Source: an uncultured Mucilaginibacter sp. (lineage in GTDB: Bacteria > Bacteroidota > Bacteroidia > Sphingobacteriales > Sphingobacteriaceae). From it: a stretch of DNA of 17,380 nucleotides. The translations under genes and the position numbers were made by a program. The notes under the pieces are model-generated. The model had not been told where the DNA came from and ran no database searches. It saw only the letters and a list, made by a program, of their open reading frames with translations. Of this stretch, positions 1 to 9,117 are shown one piece after another. Numbering within the stretch: position 1 is the first letter of the stretch; every line of letters begins with the position of its first letter. The DNA is taken from contig NZ_CAMLOV010000123.1 of NCBI RefSeq assembly GCF_946481715.1, positions 1 through 17,380 of the forward strand, written 5' to 3'.

Positions 1-801
1 CTGGGTATATTGGTACCAAAAGGATGGAAGGCCGCGCAAAACACTACCGTTACCTACACCAGCCCGCTGGGCGATGGCACCATGAGCCTGATACCGGATG
101 GCTCGTTGCCAAGTAAAGGCGGCGGTTTAACCTGGTCGGGCTATATGAAGCGGACCTTTGGCAACGTAGATAACCTTATAGACGATATGGAATGGGTTGC
201 CTACCAAACCGATAAGGCTTACATACACGAGGGTGGCCACACAATTGAAGGCGACCTGCACATAAAAATGAAAGTTGCTGCCGATGGCAACAATTACTCG
301 GTAAAGTTAGGCTATGTAATTACCGATACCGGCAACGGGTTCACCAGCGATGGCAATGGTACTTACTACAGCCAAAAAAGTACCAATTGCTTTGAAGTTA
401 CCGGCGGCACTGGCGACCTGATAGATTTTTGTAACCCGCAGCTTACCGTAATCGACCCGCCAAAATCACTCGATAATGATTTTATAACCCTCACTTTTGA
501 CGGTAATGTAGTAGATACCAAACTAAAGAACGCCCCCGAAACCTACATGTGCGCAACAGCTTACACCAGCGATGGCAAAACCATTACGGTATGCGAGCAA
601 ACTGCAAAAACGTTAATGAAGCAAACCAATGCAACCAGCAACCGCTACCAGATAACGTTTTGGCCGAGGCAGTTTTTTAACAGTACCGATGCGCAGACGA
701 TAGTAAAAATAGAGTACTTCATCACCAACAAAGCGGGTACCGAGCAGGTGGGCTACGGTAACACCAAAGACCCATTTGTGTACACCTTTAAATGCGGATA
801 A
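1..801 (+). CDS. DUF4961-like PUL accessory protein, 3' part only
   Basis: The frame is open from base 1 and ends at TAA 799-801. The gene therefore begins upstream; the TTG at 10 is not a convincing start because there is no signal peptide after it. The visible 266 residues are rich in beta-strand-type sequence, Gly, Thr and Asn, and contain several Cys residues. Segments such as GDLIDFCNPQL, NDFITLTFDG and ITFWPRQFFN resemble, from memory, the DUF4961 family. That family is encoded beside SusC/SusD genes in Bacteroidetes and is thought to act at the cell surface in a SusE/SusF-like glycan-binding role. The N-terminal signal or lipobox cannot be checked here. There is a 97-base gap to the next start, so it may close an upstream PUL or belong to the same one. 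No catalytic motif is recognised. The family name is moderately sure; the function is inferred only from context. Confidence 0.6.
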   Translation: MGILVPKGWKAAQNTTVTYTSPLGDGTMSLIPDGSLPSKGGGLTWSGYMKRTFGNVDNLIDDMEWVAYQTDKAYIHEGGHTIEGDLHIKMKVAADGNNYSVKLGYVITDTGNGFTSDGNGTYYSQKSTNCFEVTGGTGDLIDFCNPQLTVIDPPKSLDNDFITLTFDGNVVDTKLKNAPETYMCATAYTSDGKTITVCEQTAKTLMKQTNATSNRYQITFWPRQFFNSTDAQTIVKIEYFITNKAGTEQVGYGNTKDPFVYTFKCG

Positions 802-898
802 CCAGTTATTAATATAAGCGATGGAATATAGCACAGCACCTGGTGTGCCCGCGCTAAACCGATATTTTAATTTTTGCCAACAATTTAAACTTTATAAA

Positions 899-3800
899 AT
901 GGCTAATTGCTACTTAAATAAATATTTTACGGCTTTAGTGATACTGATGCTGGCATTGGCTACAAGCGGCCACGCCATGCAGCAGGACACCACCGCAAAG
1001 GGTAGTACCCGCCCCGGCATGGCCGGCGGGCTTGTGCTCGACGAGTACGGCAACCCCCTTAAAGGCGTAAAAGTTGCTGTAAAAGGCAAAGCAGATACCA
1101 CCAGCACCGATAAAAACGGGCGTTTTGCAGTAAGCGCAGCAACAGGCAATACACTGGTATTTAAAGCCCGTAACTTTAACAGCACCGAGGCTGCCTTTAA
1201 GGGTGCCGATTTAACGGTAAGAGTAATAGATACCTATATTAAAGCCCCGCAAACCATCAACGTGCTTTACGGTACTGCCGATGTATCAAAAAATTTAGGC
1301 GCTATATCAACCATTTATACCAACCAATTAACCAGCACGCCGGGCTCGCTTTATACTTATGCTTTGCCGGGGCAGCTGGCAGGCTTATACACCCAGCAGT
1401 ACCGCGGTTTTGCTATCCCCCAAACGGGCGGGCAAACACAGGCCGATTTTATTGGTAACGTAGTACTGCACAACAACTACCAGGCAAATGACAATACCGA
1501 GTTTGGTGTTTTACTGCGCGGGCAATCGCCAATTACCATAATAGACGGGGTGCAGCGCGAGATCTCCTCTCTCGATCCGGAGAGCATCGAATCGGTATCG
1601 GTTTTAAAGGATGGTTTATCAAGTATCCTGCTGGGCGTAAACAGTTCGCGCGGTGTGTTACTCATCACCACCAAACGCGCGCAGGCAGGTGCGCCACGAA
1701 TTTCATTTACGGCACAAACCGCATCGCAAACACCGCTAAGCCTGCCAAATCCGCTTCCTGCTTATCAATACGCTTATCTGTATAACGAGGCCTTGCAAAA
1801 CGACGGTAAACTGCCGATATACAGTTCGGCAGATTTTAATGCGTACCGCGATGGCAGCGACCCTATACGCCACCCGGATGTAAATTGGTATAATACTGTC
1901 CTCCGCAAAAACTCGCCCATGACCGCCTATAAGCTGAACGTAAATGGCGGCAGCGAGATTGCCCGCTATAGCGTATCGCTTAATTATTTAACGCAGGATG
2001 GTATGTTTAAAACAGCATCAGATGTACCCTACAATACCAATGCAAACCTTAACCGGTACACCATCAACTCGGATGTAACCGTTAACGTAACCAAAAAATT
2101 TGTGGTAGACCTGCAACTGTTTGGCCGTATACAAGCGCAAACACAACCGGGATCGGGCTACCAAAATATCCTGAACGCGCTGTATAGCACGCCAAACAAT
2201 GCTTACCCGGTACGCAACCCCGATGGCTCGTTTGCAGGTACAACCAATTACAACAACAACCTTTTGGCCCAAACCGAATACTCGGGCTACCAGCGCACCA
2301 ACAGTAATGATGTATTGGCCAACCTGGACCTTAATTACGATATGAGCAGCGTTACCAAAGGCCTAAGCGGCAAAGTAATGGGCAACCTGGCCTTATCGTC
2401 GCAAAGTTTAACTAACAGGTCCTTACAAAACAATGCCTTCCTCATAAAAGCAGATGGCACCTATGCGGGGATTGGTTCGCCCATATCGCAGGGGAATAGC
2501 TTCAGCAGTGTATCAAGCGCCCGCTATTTTTATGGCCAGGTTGCTTTAAATTACGACCGCACCTTTGGCAAGCACAATTTTACCGGCAAGGTGATGTACG
2601 ATACCCGGTCGATGAATTTAAACTTCGATTTAACGGCCACTACTACCAACGAAGCCTTAAAAGCGGGCTACAATTACGATGGCAAATACTTTATAGAAGG
2701 TGCTGTAAACCGCAGTGGTTACAGCAGGTATGCTCCGGGCAGGCAGTTTGGCGTATTTTACGCAGGCGGGCTGGGCTGGCAAATGGCCAAAGAAGATTTT
2801 ATAAAGGATAACCTGAGCTTTATTACCTCGTGGAAATGGCGCGCCACTTACGGCCGCACCGGCAACGGCAATGTAGATAACTATGGTTACTACAACTTTA
2901 TACAAACCTATGGGTCGCCAAACGGCTACCAATACAGCACCGGTACCAGCCGCGGTAATGTGCAGGGTATTTTTGCAAACACATTGGCCAACCCCTTGAT
3001 AAGCTGGGAGAAAGCCGATAAGATAGATATTGGCGCCGATATAGCCCTTTTCAGCAATCACTTAAGCATTACTGCCGATTACTACCACGACCGCTATAAA
3101 GACCTGCTGCAAATACGCGGCCGCAGTATACAGTTGTTGGGTGCCCCCTATTCATACGAGAATATTGGCGTGGTGCTTAACACCGGTCAGGAACTTACTT
3201 TAACCTATCAAAACAACGTAAATAACTTTAATTATTTTATATCGGGTAATGTATCAAGGCAAAAATCCATCAACGTATTTAGCGATGAAACGCCAACACC
3301 ATACCCATGGCTTCGCCGCACCGGCCAACCAACCGGCGCACTGTGGGGCTACCAGGCCTTAGGTTTCTTTAGCAATGCACAGGAAGCTGCCGCCAGCCCA
3401 ACCACAACCGGTTACACAGCGCAAGCGGGCGACGTAAAATATGCCGACCTGAATAACGATAACATTATCAACCAGTTTGATATAACCAAAATTGGCAACA
3501 GTAAAGCGCTGATATTCTACGGTGCTTCATTAGGCTTTAATTACAAAGGTTTTGGGCTGAGCATGATCATACAAGGGGTAGAGAACAGGCAGTTTATTTT
3601 TGATAACTCGATGGTGAACGGCTTTGCAGGCATCGGCTTCCTGGGCCTCACTTCGGCCGGGCAAGCTTATGATAATATTACCGGCAGGTGGACGCCGGAA
3701 ACCGCTGCAACGGCAACATCACCGCGTTTAACAACAGGCAACGCCAACAACACGGCATACAGCACCTTGTACGTGCGCAGCGGCGATTACATCAGGCTAA

Positions 3801-3991
3801 AAAATGCAGAAGTAAGCTATAACCTGCCATATAGCTGGATAAAGCGGTTAAAGTTAGCCGGCGTAAGGCTGTTTGCCAACGGCGAAAATTTGGTAACCTT
3901 TTACGGCTATAAAGGCATCGACCCGGAGGTTAGCAACGGGGCATACCCTATACAAAGGGTTGTGAACGCAGGTTTTACCGTTAAGCTTTAA
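899..3991 (+). CDS. SusC/RagA-type TonB-dependent outer-membrane transporter (divergent, first of two)
   Basis: This is a SusC-type TonB-dependent porin that would import oligosaccharides through the outer membrane together with SusD. The ATG at 899 is preferred over the in-frame ATG at 821. From 899 the protein opens with a signal peptide (about residues 1-26, hydrophobic core FTALVILMLALA, cleavage near GHA), while the 26 extra residues from 821 are not signal-like. Next comes a carboxypeptidase-regulatory-like domain (about 41-115), then a plug domain with PITIIDG at about 211 and GVNSSRGVLLITT at 246-258, then a long beta-barrel. A DLNNDN loop after GDVKYA (from residue 844) matches the acidic loop typical of SusC proteins. 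At 1030 residues it is normal in length. It is divergent in two places. The usual VVVGYGT TonB-box region reads INVLYGT (from 120), and the end is FTVKL instead of an aromatic residue. The SusD start lies 27 bases downstream, so the two are surely co-transcribed. Confidence 0.9.
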   Translation: MANCYLNKYFTALVILMLALATSGHAMQQDTTAKGSTRPGMAGGLVLDEYGNPLKGVKVAVKGKADTTSTDKNGRFAVSAATGNTLVFKARNFNSTEAAFKGADLTVRVIDTYIKAPQTINVLYGTADVSKNLGAISTIYTNQLTSTPGSLYTYALPGQLAGLYTQQYRGFAIPQTGGQTQADFIGNVVLHNNYQANDNTEFGVLLRGQSPITIIDGVQREISSLDPESIESVSVLKDGLSSILLGVNSSRGVLLITTKRAQAGAPRISFTAQTASQTPLSLPNPLPAYQYAYLYNEALQNDGKLPIYSSADFNAYRDGSDPIRHPDVNWYNTVLRKNSPMTAYKLNVNGGSEIARYSVSLNYLTQDGMFKTASDVPYNTNANLNRYTINSDVTVNVTKKFVVDLQLFGRIQAQTQPGSGYQNILNALYSTPNNAYPVRNPDGSFAGTTNYNNNLLAQTEYSGYQRTNSNDVLANLDLNYDMSSVTKGLSGKVMGNLALSSQSLTNRSLQNNAFLIKADGTYAGIGSPISQGNSFSSVSSARYFYGQVALNYDRTFGKHNFTGKVMYDTRSMNLNFDLTATTTNEALKAGYNYDGKYFIEGAVNRSGYSRYAPGRQFGVFYAGGLGWQMAKEDFIKDNLSFITSWKWRATYGRTGNGNVDNYGYYNFIQTYGSPNGYQYSTGTSRGNVQGIFANTLANPLISWEKADKIDIGADIALFSNHLSITADYYHDRYKDLLQIRGRSIQLLGAPYSYENIGVVLNTGQELTLTYQNNVNNFNYFISGNVSRQKSINVFSDETPTPYPWLRRTGQPTGALWGYQALGFFSNAQEAAASPTTTGYTAQAGDVKYADLNNDNIINQFDITKIGNSKALIFYGASLGFNYKGFGLSMIIQGVENRQFIFDNSMVNGFAGIGFLGLTSAGQAYDNITGRWTPETAATATSPRLTTGNANNTAYSTLYVRSGDYIRLKNAEVSYNLPYSWIKRLKLAGVRLFANGENLVTFYGYKGIDPEVSNGAYPIQRVVNAGFTVKL

Positions 3992-4018
3992 TTTTTGGCC
4001 ATCATAAAAAATACGATC

Positions 4019-5734
4019 ATGAAAAATCATAAAAATATTATAGCAGTGCTGGTACTGATAATGGCAATTGCCGGCTGCAAAAAATACGAGCAGTTCCCGG
4101 TTGATAAGGTAGGGATTGATAAAATTTTTGATAGCAGGGATTCGGCAGGTGTAAACGCGCAACATTACCTGTACGGCATCTACTCTATTATGAAGAATGG
4201 CCACAACAGGGTAGGGGGCGATTATTTGGATGCTGCGGGCGATGATGCTATATCATCAGGTTCGGGCCCCAGCAATCTATCGACCATTTTAGCAACGGCA
4301 TCTTACAACTCCTATACCATCCCGGGCGACGAAAGCTTATGGGGCACGTACTACGGGGGCATTCGCCAGGCAAACGAATTTGTAAACCACATTGATGTGG
4401 TGCCGGTGATGGCTAAATACCATGGCATCTCTCAAAAATATATATGGAAAAGCGAAGCGAGGTTTTTAAGGGCTTACTTTTATTTCGAACTGATAAAACG
4501 CTACGGTGGCGTGCCGCTTATTGGCAATAAGGTATTCACCATTACCGATGATGTATCCCTGCCGCGTAATACTTTCGACGAATGCGTAAAATACATTGTA
4601 AGCGAATGCGATGCCATAAAAGATTCGCTGTTGGTTTATCCCCTGGATGGCCCGGTAAGCAAAGAAGCCGATAGCCACCGCCCTACAAAAGGCTCGGCAA
4701 TGGCATTAAAGGCCAAAGTGCTGCTGTATGCAGCAAGCCCTTTATTTAATGGCGGCAATATAGATGCAGCAAACCCTTTAACCGGTTACACCAGCGGCGA
4801 TGCCAGCCGTTGGGCAGCAGCAGCAGCGGCCAGTAAGGCAGTTATGGATCTGGGCACTTACGCGCTGTTGGCCAATTATAAAGACATTTTTACAACCCAG
4901 TACAACTCCGAGATCATGTTCTTCCGCCAAAATGGCAACGGTACAGATATCGAAACCGCTAACGGGCCTGTAGGCTTTAGCGGTGCGGTAGGCAAAGGGC
5001 AAACTAGTCCAACACAACAATTGGTAGATGCCTACCCAATGAGCAACGGCCTGCCCATTACCGATGCTGCATCCGGCTACGATGTGAACAACCCATACAA
5101 TAACCGCGACCCAAGGCTCGCCTACAACATTCTCTACAACGGCGCTCAGTGGTTAAATGCACCTATCCAAACTTTCGAAGGTGGCCAAAGCAAGCCAAAC
5201 GGTACCCTGCAGCAAACCAAAACCGGGTATTATATGCGCAAGTTTATGGGCAATTTCGAAACCGCAAGCGCCTACAGTTCGCACAGTACCGACTGGGTCA
5301 TCCTGCGCTATGCGGATGTTGTTTTAGGCTTCGCCGAAGCACAAAACGAGGCGGTGGGAGCCACTCCCGAAGTTTATGCGGCTGTTAAGAGCATACGCCA
5401 GCGTGCAGGCATTGAGGCAGGAGTGGGGGGTACTTATGGCATTAAAGCCGGCATGACCAAGGATGAGATGCGCACCGTGATACAAAATGAAAGGCGCGCT
5501 GAGTTTGCTTTTGAGGAGAGCCGCTACTGGGATATACGCCGCTGGAAAGTTGCCGAAACCGTAATGAACCAGCCCCGCACCGGCATCAGCATTGTAAAAG
5601 TAGGCCCAAGCTTAACTTATAACCCGGTAAATGTACTTACAACAAAGTTTGTAGCCCCAAAAATGTACTTGTACCCGGTGCCTTATGATGAGGTGCAGAA
5701 GAACCCGAATATGAAACAAAACCCCGGATGGTAA
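4019..5734 (+). CDS. SusD/RagB-family surface glycan-binding lipoprotein
   Basis: This is the outer-membrane lipoprotein partner of SusC, which caps the transporter and binds the glycan. The ATG at 4019 is preferred over an upstream in-frame TTG at 3995, because it places a lipoprotein signal directly at the N terminus: a hydrophobic core, then the lipobox IAGC with the lipidated Cys at residue 20. The 571-residue length is usual for the family. SusD hallmarks are present: the SEARFLRAYFYFELIKR helix at about 145 (a TPR-like element) and the C-terminal NERRAEFAFEESRYWDIRRW block from residue 490. The protein ends in a KNPNMKQNPGW tail, as many RagB/SusD proteins do. It sits between two susC-like genes, with 27 bases on its left and 40 on its right, so all three are probably one transcript. 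The bound sugar cannot be read from the sequence. Confidence 0.95.
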   Translation: MKNHKNIIAVLVLIMAIAGCKKYEQFPVDKVGIDKIFDSRDSAGVNAQHYLYGIYSIMKNGHNRVGGDYLDAAGDDAISSGSGPSNLSTILATASYNSYTIPGDESLWGTYYGGIRQANEFVNHIDVVPVMAKYHGISQKYIWKSEARFLRAYFYFELIKRYGGVPLIGNKVFTITDDVSLPRNTFDECVKYIVSECDAIKDSLLVYPLDGPVSKEADSHRPTKGSAMALKAKVLLYAASPLFNGGNIDAANPLTGYTSGDASRWAAAAAASKAVMDLGTYALLANYKDIFTTQYNSEIMFFRQNGNGTDIETANGPVGFSGAVGKGQTSPTQQLVDAYPMSNGLPITDAASGYDVNNPYNNRDPRLAYNILYNGAQWLNAPIQTFEGGQSKPNGTLQQTKTGYYMRKFMGNFETASAYSSHSTDWVILRYADVVLGFAEAQNEAVGATPEVYAAVKSIRQRAGIEAGVGGTYGIKAGMTKDEMRTVIQNERRAEFAFEESRYWDIRRWKVAETVMNQPRTGISIVKVGPSLTYNPVNVLTTKFVAPKMYLYPVPYDEVQKNPNMKQNPGW

Positions 5735-5774
5735 TACCTGAAAGAATCAATTAAACCCAATTAATTAAGCAGTT

Positions 5775-8700
5775 ATGAGAAAAATAATACTTTTCTTTCC
5801 AATTATACTAATATTGCTTCCGGCGGCTTTGTATGCTCAAAATACAACCATTAGCGGCAAGGTGCGAGATATATCGGGTGCGTTGCCCGGCGTATCCGTA
5901 GTGGAGAAAGGGGTGCCAACCAATGGCGTTACCACCGATGTAAACGGCCGCTTTAGGCTTACATTGAGGGGCCAAAGCAATGTATTGGTAGTGCGCTTTA
6001 TTGGGTACATTGCCCAGGAAGTAAAAGTACAGGATGGGCAGGCGCTGGACCTGATCATGCAAACCAGCACCAACGGGCTTGATGAAGTATCGGTTGTTGC
6101 CTATGGCACCCGTAAACGTATCACCAGCACCGGTGCTGTAAGTTCTATATCGGCGGGCGAAATCCGTACGGTGCCAACGGCCAATGTGCAAAATGCCTTA
6201 ACCGGTAAATTGCCGGGGTTCTTTTCGCAGCAGGGATCGGGCCAGCCCGGTAAAGATGCATCAGATTTTTACATCCGTGGCGTAAGCTCGCTAAACGCTG
6301 ATGGTAATAAGCCACTCATCATTGTTGATGATATTGAGTACAATTACGACCAGCTACAACAAATAAACGTAAACGAAATTGAAAGTATCTCTATCCTGAA
6401 GGATGCCTCTACAACGGCCATCTACGGTATAAAGGGTGCCAACGGCGTATTGGTGGTAACCACCCGCCGCGGTAAAGGCGGCGCCCCCAAAATAAACTTA
6501 AGGGCCGAGGGCGGTATGGCCCAGCCAACAAAAACACCAACGTTTTTAAACTCGTACGATGCTGCCGTGCTGATAGAGGAAGCGCGTAAGAACGATGGCC
6601 TGCAGCCGGTATTTACTGCTGCCGACCTGGAGCATTTTAAAACCGGAGACGACCCTTATGGCCACCCCGACGTGAACTGGTACGAGAAGATATTTAAGAA
6701 ACAAAGCTACCAGGCCAATACCAACCTGGATATATCGGGCGGTACCAATGCGCTGAAATATTTTGTATCGGGCGGTGCCTTAAACCAAAACGGTTTGGTG
6801 CGCGATTTTGCTGACCCGCAAGCCATGGTGAATACCAACTATTATTTCCGCAGGTACAACTTCCGCTCTAACTTAGATTTAAGGGTTAGCAAAAATTTAG
6901 ACCTGCGCCTGGATGTAACCACCCGCTTTAGCGACCTTAACCAGCCTTATAACCAAAATGCTGTAGGCGAGGTGTATAATTTTGCAAAAGAAACGCCTTT
7001 TACAGCGCCATACTTAAACCCTAACGGAAGCTATAGCTACGCCTACTCGCAATTTAACCCCGATCACCTGCCTACCTTAAATGCAAGGTTGGCAACAGGC
7101 GGTTACCAGCACTCGCGCCGTACCGATTTTAACTTCCTGTTTGGCGCTACCCAAAAACTTGATGCTATAACCAATGGCTTATCCTTAACCGGCCGTATAG
7201 CTTATTCCAGCGTAGAGCAGTTTACAAAGCAAATATTTAACGAAGGTATCCCGGCCTATCATTACGACCCGGTAACCAATTCATACGCGCTGCGCCCGGG
7301 TGCTACCTATGTATACCAAAATTATGGTTTAACGGGCAACACCGATATAAACACCAATAACTATAACCTGCAGGTGTATTTAAATTACGACCGCACGTTT
7401 AGCAATACGCACCATTTTTCGGCACTGGCGTTGTTCAACCAAACATCAAATACACTTTTCGCTGCACCCCTACTAAGTGGCAACCTGGTGGGTGTCCCGC
7501 AAAAATTCAGGGGCGTATCGGGCAAGGTAGGGTATGATTACAAACAAAAATACCTGATAGATTTTAACGTTGCCTATAACGGTACCGACCGTTTTGCTGC
7601 CGATCACCGCTATGGTATATTCCCGGCCGTAAGTATTGGTTATAACCTGGTTAAGGAGGGGTTCTTTGCAAAAGCACTGCCTGTATTCAGCTTGTTTAAA
7701 CTACGCGCAAGTTACGGTATGGTGGGTTCTGATGCTGCACCGGGTAACCGTTACGTGTACGACCAGGTTTACAACAATGGCGGCGGGTACAATTTTGGGC
7801 AATCGCAACAAAACTATGTAACCATATACGAAGGTTCGTTGGGTAACCCATTGGTAGTTTGGGAACGAGCTAAAAAGCTGGACATTGGTTTGGATATGAA
7901 CTTCCTGAACGATAAGGTTTCGGTAACGGTAGATTATTTCCACGATGTACGCGAAAAGCAACTCATCACACCGGGCAGCGTGCCGTTGGTGATTGGGGTA
8001 GACCTGCCAGCGGTAAATATTGGCCGCACCCAAAACCAGGGCTTCGACGGCTCGGTAAGTTACCATGGCAATGCAGGCAAAGTACAATACAACGCCGGGC
8101 TGGTATTCTCTTACGCAAAAAATAAGGTGTTGTTTAAAGACGAGGCCGCGCCTGCCTATCCATGGCTGGCACAAACAGGCTACTCAATTGGCCAGCAATA
8201 TGGTTTCCACTCGTTGGGATACTACACTGCCGATGACATTGCTGGCATCGATGCTTATAAAGCCGCCCACAATGGTTCAAATGCCGGTAACCCGGTTGCC
8301 GTACCCGATAACGGTATCCCCTTACAACCCGGCGACCTTAAATACCAGGATTTGAACGGCGATGGCATCATCAACGTATTTGATAAACGCGCCATTGGTA
8401 ACCCTAACCTGCCAAACACCATTTTGGGTTTATCGCTGCAGGCGGTTTACAAAGGCTTTAGCGTAAGCGTGCTGTTCCAGGGTTCGTTCAACTACAGCTT
8501 TGCGGTGCTGGGTACGGGTATCGAACCGTTCCAGAGCCAGTTCCAGCCCATCCACCAGGAGCGCTGGACGCCGGCAACCGCAACTACAGCGAACTTCCCG
8601 CGTTTGGGCCAAAACCCAACATCAGTAAACAGCCCTACCGCTTACTTCAGCGATTATTGGCTGGTTGATGCTTACTACATCCGTTTAAAAACAGTCGACA

Positions 8701-8894
8701 TCGGGTACCAGCTGCCAACCAAGCTGCTGCCGTTTAAAATAAACAACGCACGTATTTACATGAGTGCGTACAACCTGTTCACCTGGGATAACTACAACAA
8801 GTACCAGCAGGATCCGGAGATATCAACCAACACCGCCGGCGATGCCTACATCAACCAGCGTGTAGTGAACCTTGGGATACAATTAGGATTTTAA
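5775..8894 (+). CDS. SusC/RagA-type TonB-dependent outer-membrane transporter (canonical, second of two)
   Basis: This is a full-length SusC-like transporter of 1039 residues. The ATG at 5775 opens a clean signal peptide (hydrophobic IILFFPIILILLPAALYA, cleavage after A21, mature QNTT). A carboxypeptidase-regulatory-like domain follows (about 23-95, with SGKV, GVSV and TTDVNGRFRL). The TonB-box/plug junction DEVSVVAYGTRKR begins at 103. The plug carries PLIIVDD at about 180 and GIKGANGVLVVTT at 218-230. The barrel includes the acidic DLNGDG loop after GDLKYQ (from 853) and ends in GIQLGF with a terminal Phe, as expected for barrel assembly. Unlike most SusC genes it is not followed by a susD: the next feature is a terminator and then an lgt-like gene. 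It may share the upstream SusD or work with one encoded elsewhere. It differs clearly from the first SusC in the plug, so it is not a recent duplicate. Confidence 0.95.
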   Translation: MRKIILFFPIILILLPAALYAQNTTISGKVRDISGALPGVSVVEKGVPTNGVTTDVNGRFRLTLRGQSNVLVVRFIGYIAQEVKVQDGQALDLIMQTSTNGLDEVSVVAYGTRKRITSTGAVSSISAGEIRTVPTANVQNALTGKLPGFFSQQGSGQPGKDASDFYIRGVSSLNADGNKPLIIVDDIEYNYDQLQQINVNEIESISILKDASTTAIYGIKGANGVLVVTTRRGKGGAPKINLRAEGGMAQPTKTPTFLNSYDAAVLIEEARKNDGLQPVFTAADLEHFKTGDDPYGHPDVNWYEKIFKKQSYQANTNLDISGGTNALKYFVSGGALNQNGLVRDFADPQAMVNTNYYFRRYNFRSNLDLRVSKNLDLRLDVTTRFSDLNQPYNQNAVGEVYNFAKETPFTAPYLNPNGSYSYAYSQFNPDHLPTLNARLATGGYQHSRRTDFNFLFGATQKLDAITNGLSLTGRIAYSSVEQFTKQIFNEGIPAYHYDPVTNSYALRPGATYVYQNYGLTGNTDINTNNYNLQVYLNYDRTFSNTHHFSALALFNQTSNTLFAAPLLSGNLVGVPQKFRGVSGKVGYDYKQKYLIDFNVAYNGTDRFAADHRYGIFPAVSIGYNLVKEGFFAKALPVFSLFKLRASYGMVGSDAAPGNRYVYDQVYNNGGGYNFGQSQQNYVTIYEGSLGNPLVVWERAKKLDIGLDMNFLNDKVSVTVDYFHDVREKQLITPGSVPLVIGVDLPAVNIGRTQNQGFDGSVSYHGNAGKVQYNAGLVFSYAKNKVLFKDEAAPAYPWLAQTGYSIGQQYGFHSLGYYTADDIAGIDAYKAAHNGSNAGNPVAVPDNGIPLQPGDLKYQDLNGDGIINVFDKRAIGNPNLPNTILGLSLQAVYKGFSVSVLFQGSFNYSFAVLGTGIEPFQSQFQPIHQERWTPATATTANFPRLGQNPTSVNSPTAYFSDYWLVDAYYIRLKTVDIGYQLPTKLLPFKINNARIYMSAYNLFTWDNYNKYQQDPEISTNTAGDAYINQRVVNLGIQLGF

Positions 8895-8910
8895 ATTTGA
8901 TTGAAATTTA
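8892..8910. repeat. AT-rich inverted repeat at the end of the SusC operon
   Basis: TAAATTT (8892-8898, including the stop codon) is repeated inverted as AAATTTA (8904-8910) with a five-base spacer. It lies directly before the GC-rich terminator hairpin and would form a weak AT stem in the mRNA end. It may simply protect the 3' end or be chance in AT-rich DNA. Confidence 0.4.
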
Positions 8911-8914
8911 GACC

Positions 8915-8956
8915 AAGGGGGGTAGCGCCAATTTCGGCGTTAGCCCCTCTTGTTTT
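8915..8956 (+). terminator. Rho-independent-type terminator of the SusC-SusD-SusC operon
   Basis: A G-rich left arm (AAGGGGGGTAGCGCC) pairs with a right arm (GGCGTTAGCCCCT) around an AATTTC loop. The pairing has one G-G mismatch and a few wobble pairs, and is followed by TCTTGTTTT. The site lies 20 bases after the susC stop and separates the uptake operon from the lgt-like gene. Confidence 0.8.
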
Positions 8957-9063
8957 ACAAGATTTTTCCGGCCGTTGAAAAACGTGATTTTTTTCGCCAT
9001 TTTTCCAAAGAAAAGCACAGATTTTTAAAGAAAAACACCGAAAAATCAACGGTAAATTGCGCC

Positions 9064-9093
9064 TTTTTGCACATAGTACAGCACAGTAATTTG
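9064..9093 (+). promoter_or_regulatory. Candidate promoter for the lgt-like gene
   Basis: TTTTTG (9064-9069) and TAATTTG (9087-9093) lie 17 bases apart. This approximates the Bacteroidetes -33 TTG / -7 TAnnTTTG promoter, although the -7 element is one base short. The pair sits in a 223-base AT-rich gap after the terminator and about 25 bases before the chosen ATG. It is a weak match, kept because a promoter is needed between the terminator and this gene. Confidence 0.3.
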
Positions 9094-9117
9094 CCCGGCA
9101 TTGTATACATTAGCACC

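Noticed and set aside
837..845. CACCTGGTG palindrome before the first SusC
   Set aside because: It is a short odd-centred palindrome with no partner site elsewhere and no clear promoter around it.
855..871. TAAACCGATATTTTA as a third LacI-type operator before the first SusC
   Set aside because: The half-sites around the CG do not pair and it matches the TAAATCGATTTA core poorly.
821..898. 26-codon N-terminal extension of the first SusC from the ATG at 821
   Set aside because: The extension is not signal-like and would bury the signal peptide that begins cleanly at the ATG at 899.
5754..5764. AACCCAATTAA shared by the gaps before the second SusC and before the MFS gene (14746-14756)
   Set aside because: Both copies are AT-rich pre-start sequence without symmetry or fixed spacing; most likely coincidence.
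5808..6191. Long - strand open frames opposite the SusC genes and elsewhere
   Set aside because: They lie opposite well-supported genes, show no family features, and are expected from the codon bias of the + strand.
8950..9117. Open frame extending the lgt-like gene back to TTG 8950
   Set aside because: It starts in the T-tract of the preceding terminator, has charged non-membrane sequence, and the ATG at 9118 gives the natural N terminus.
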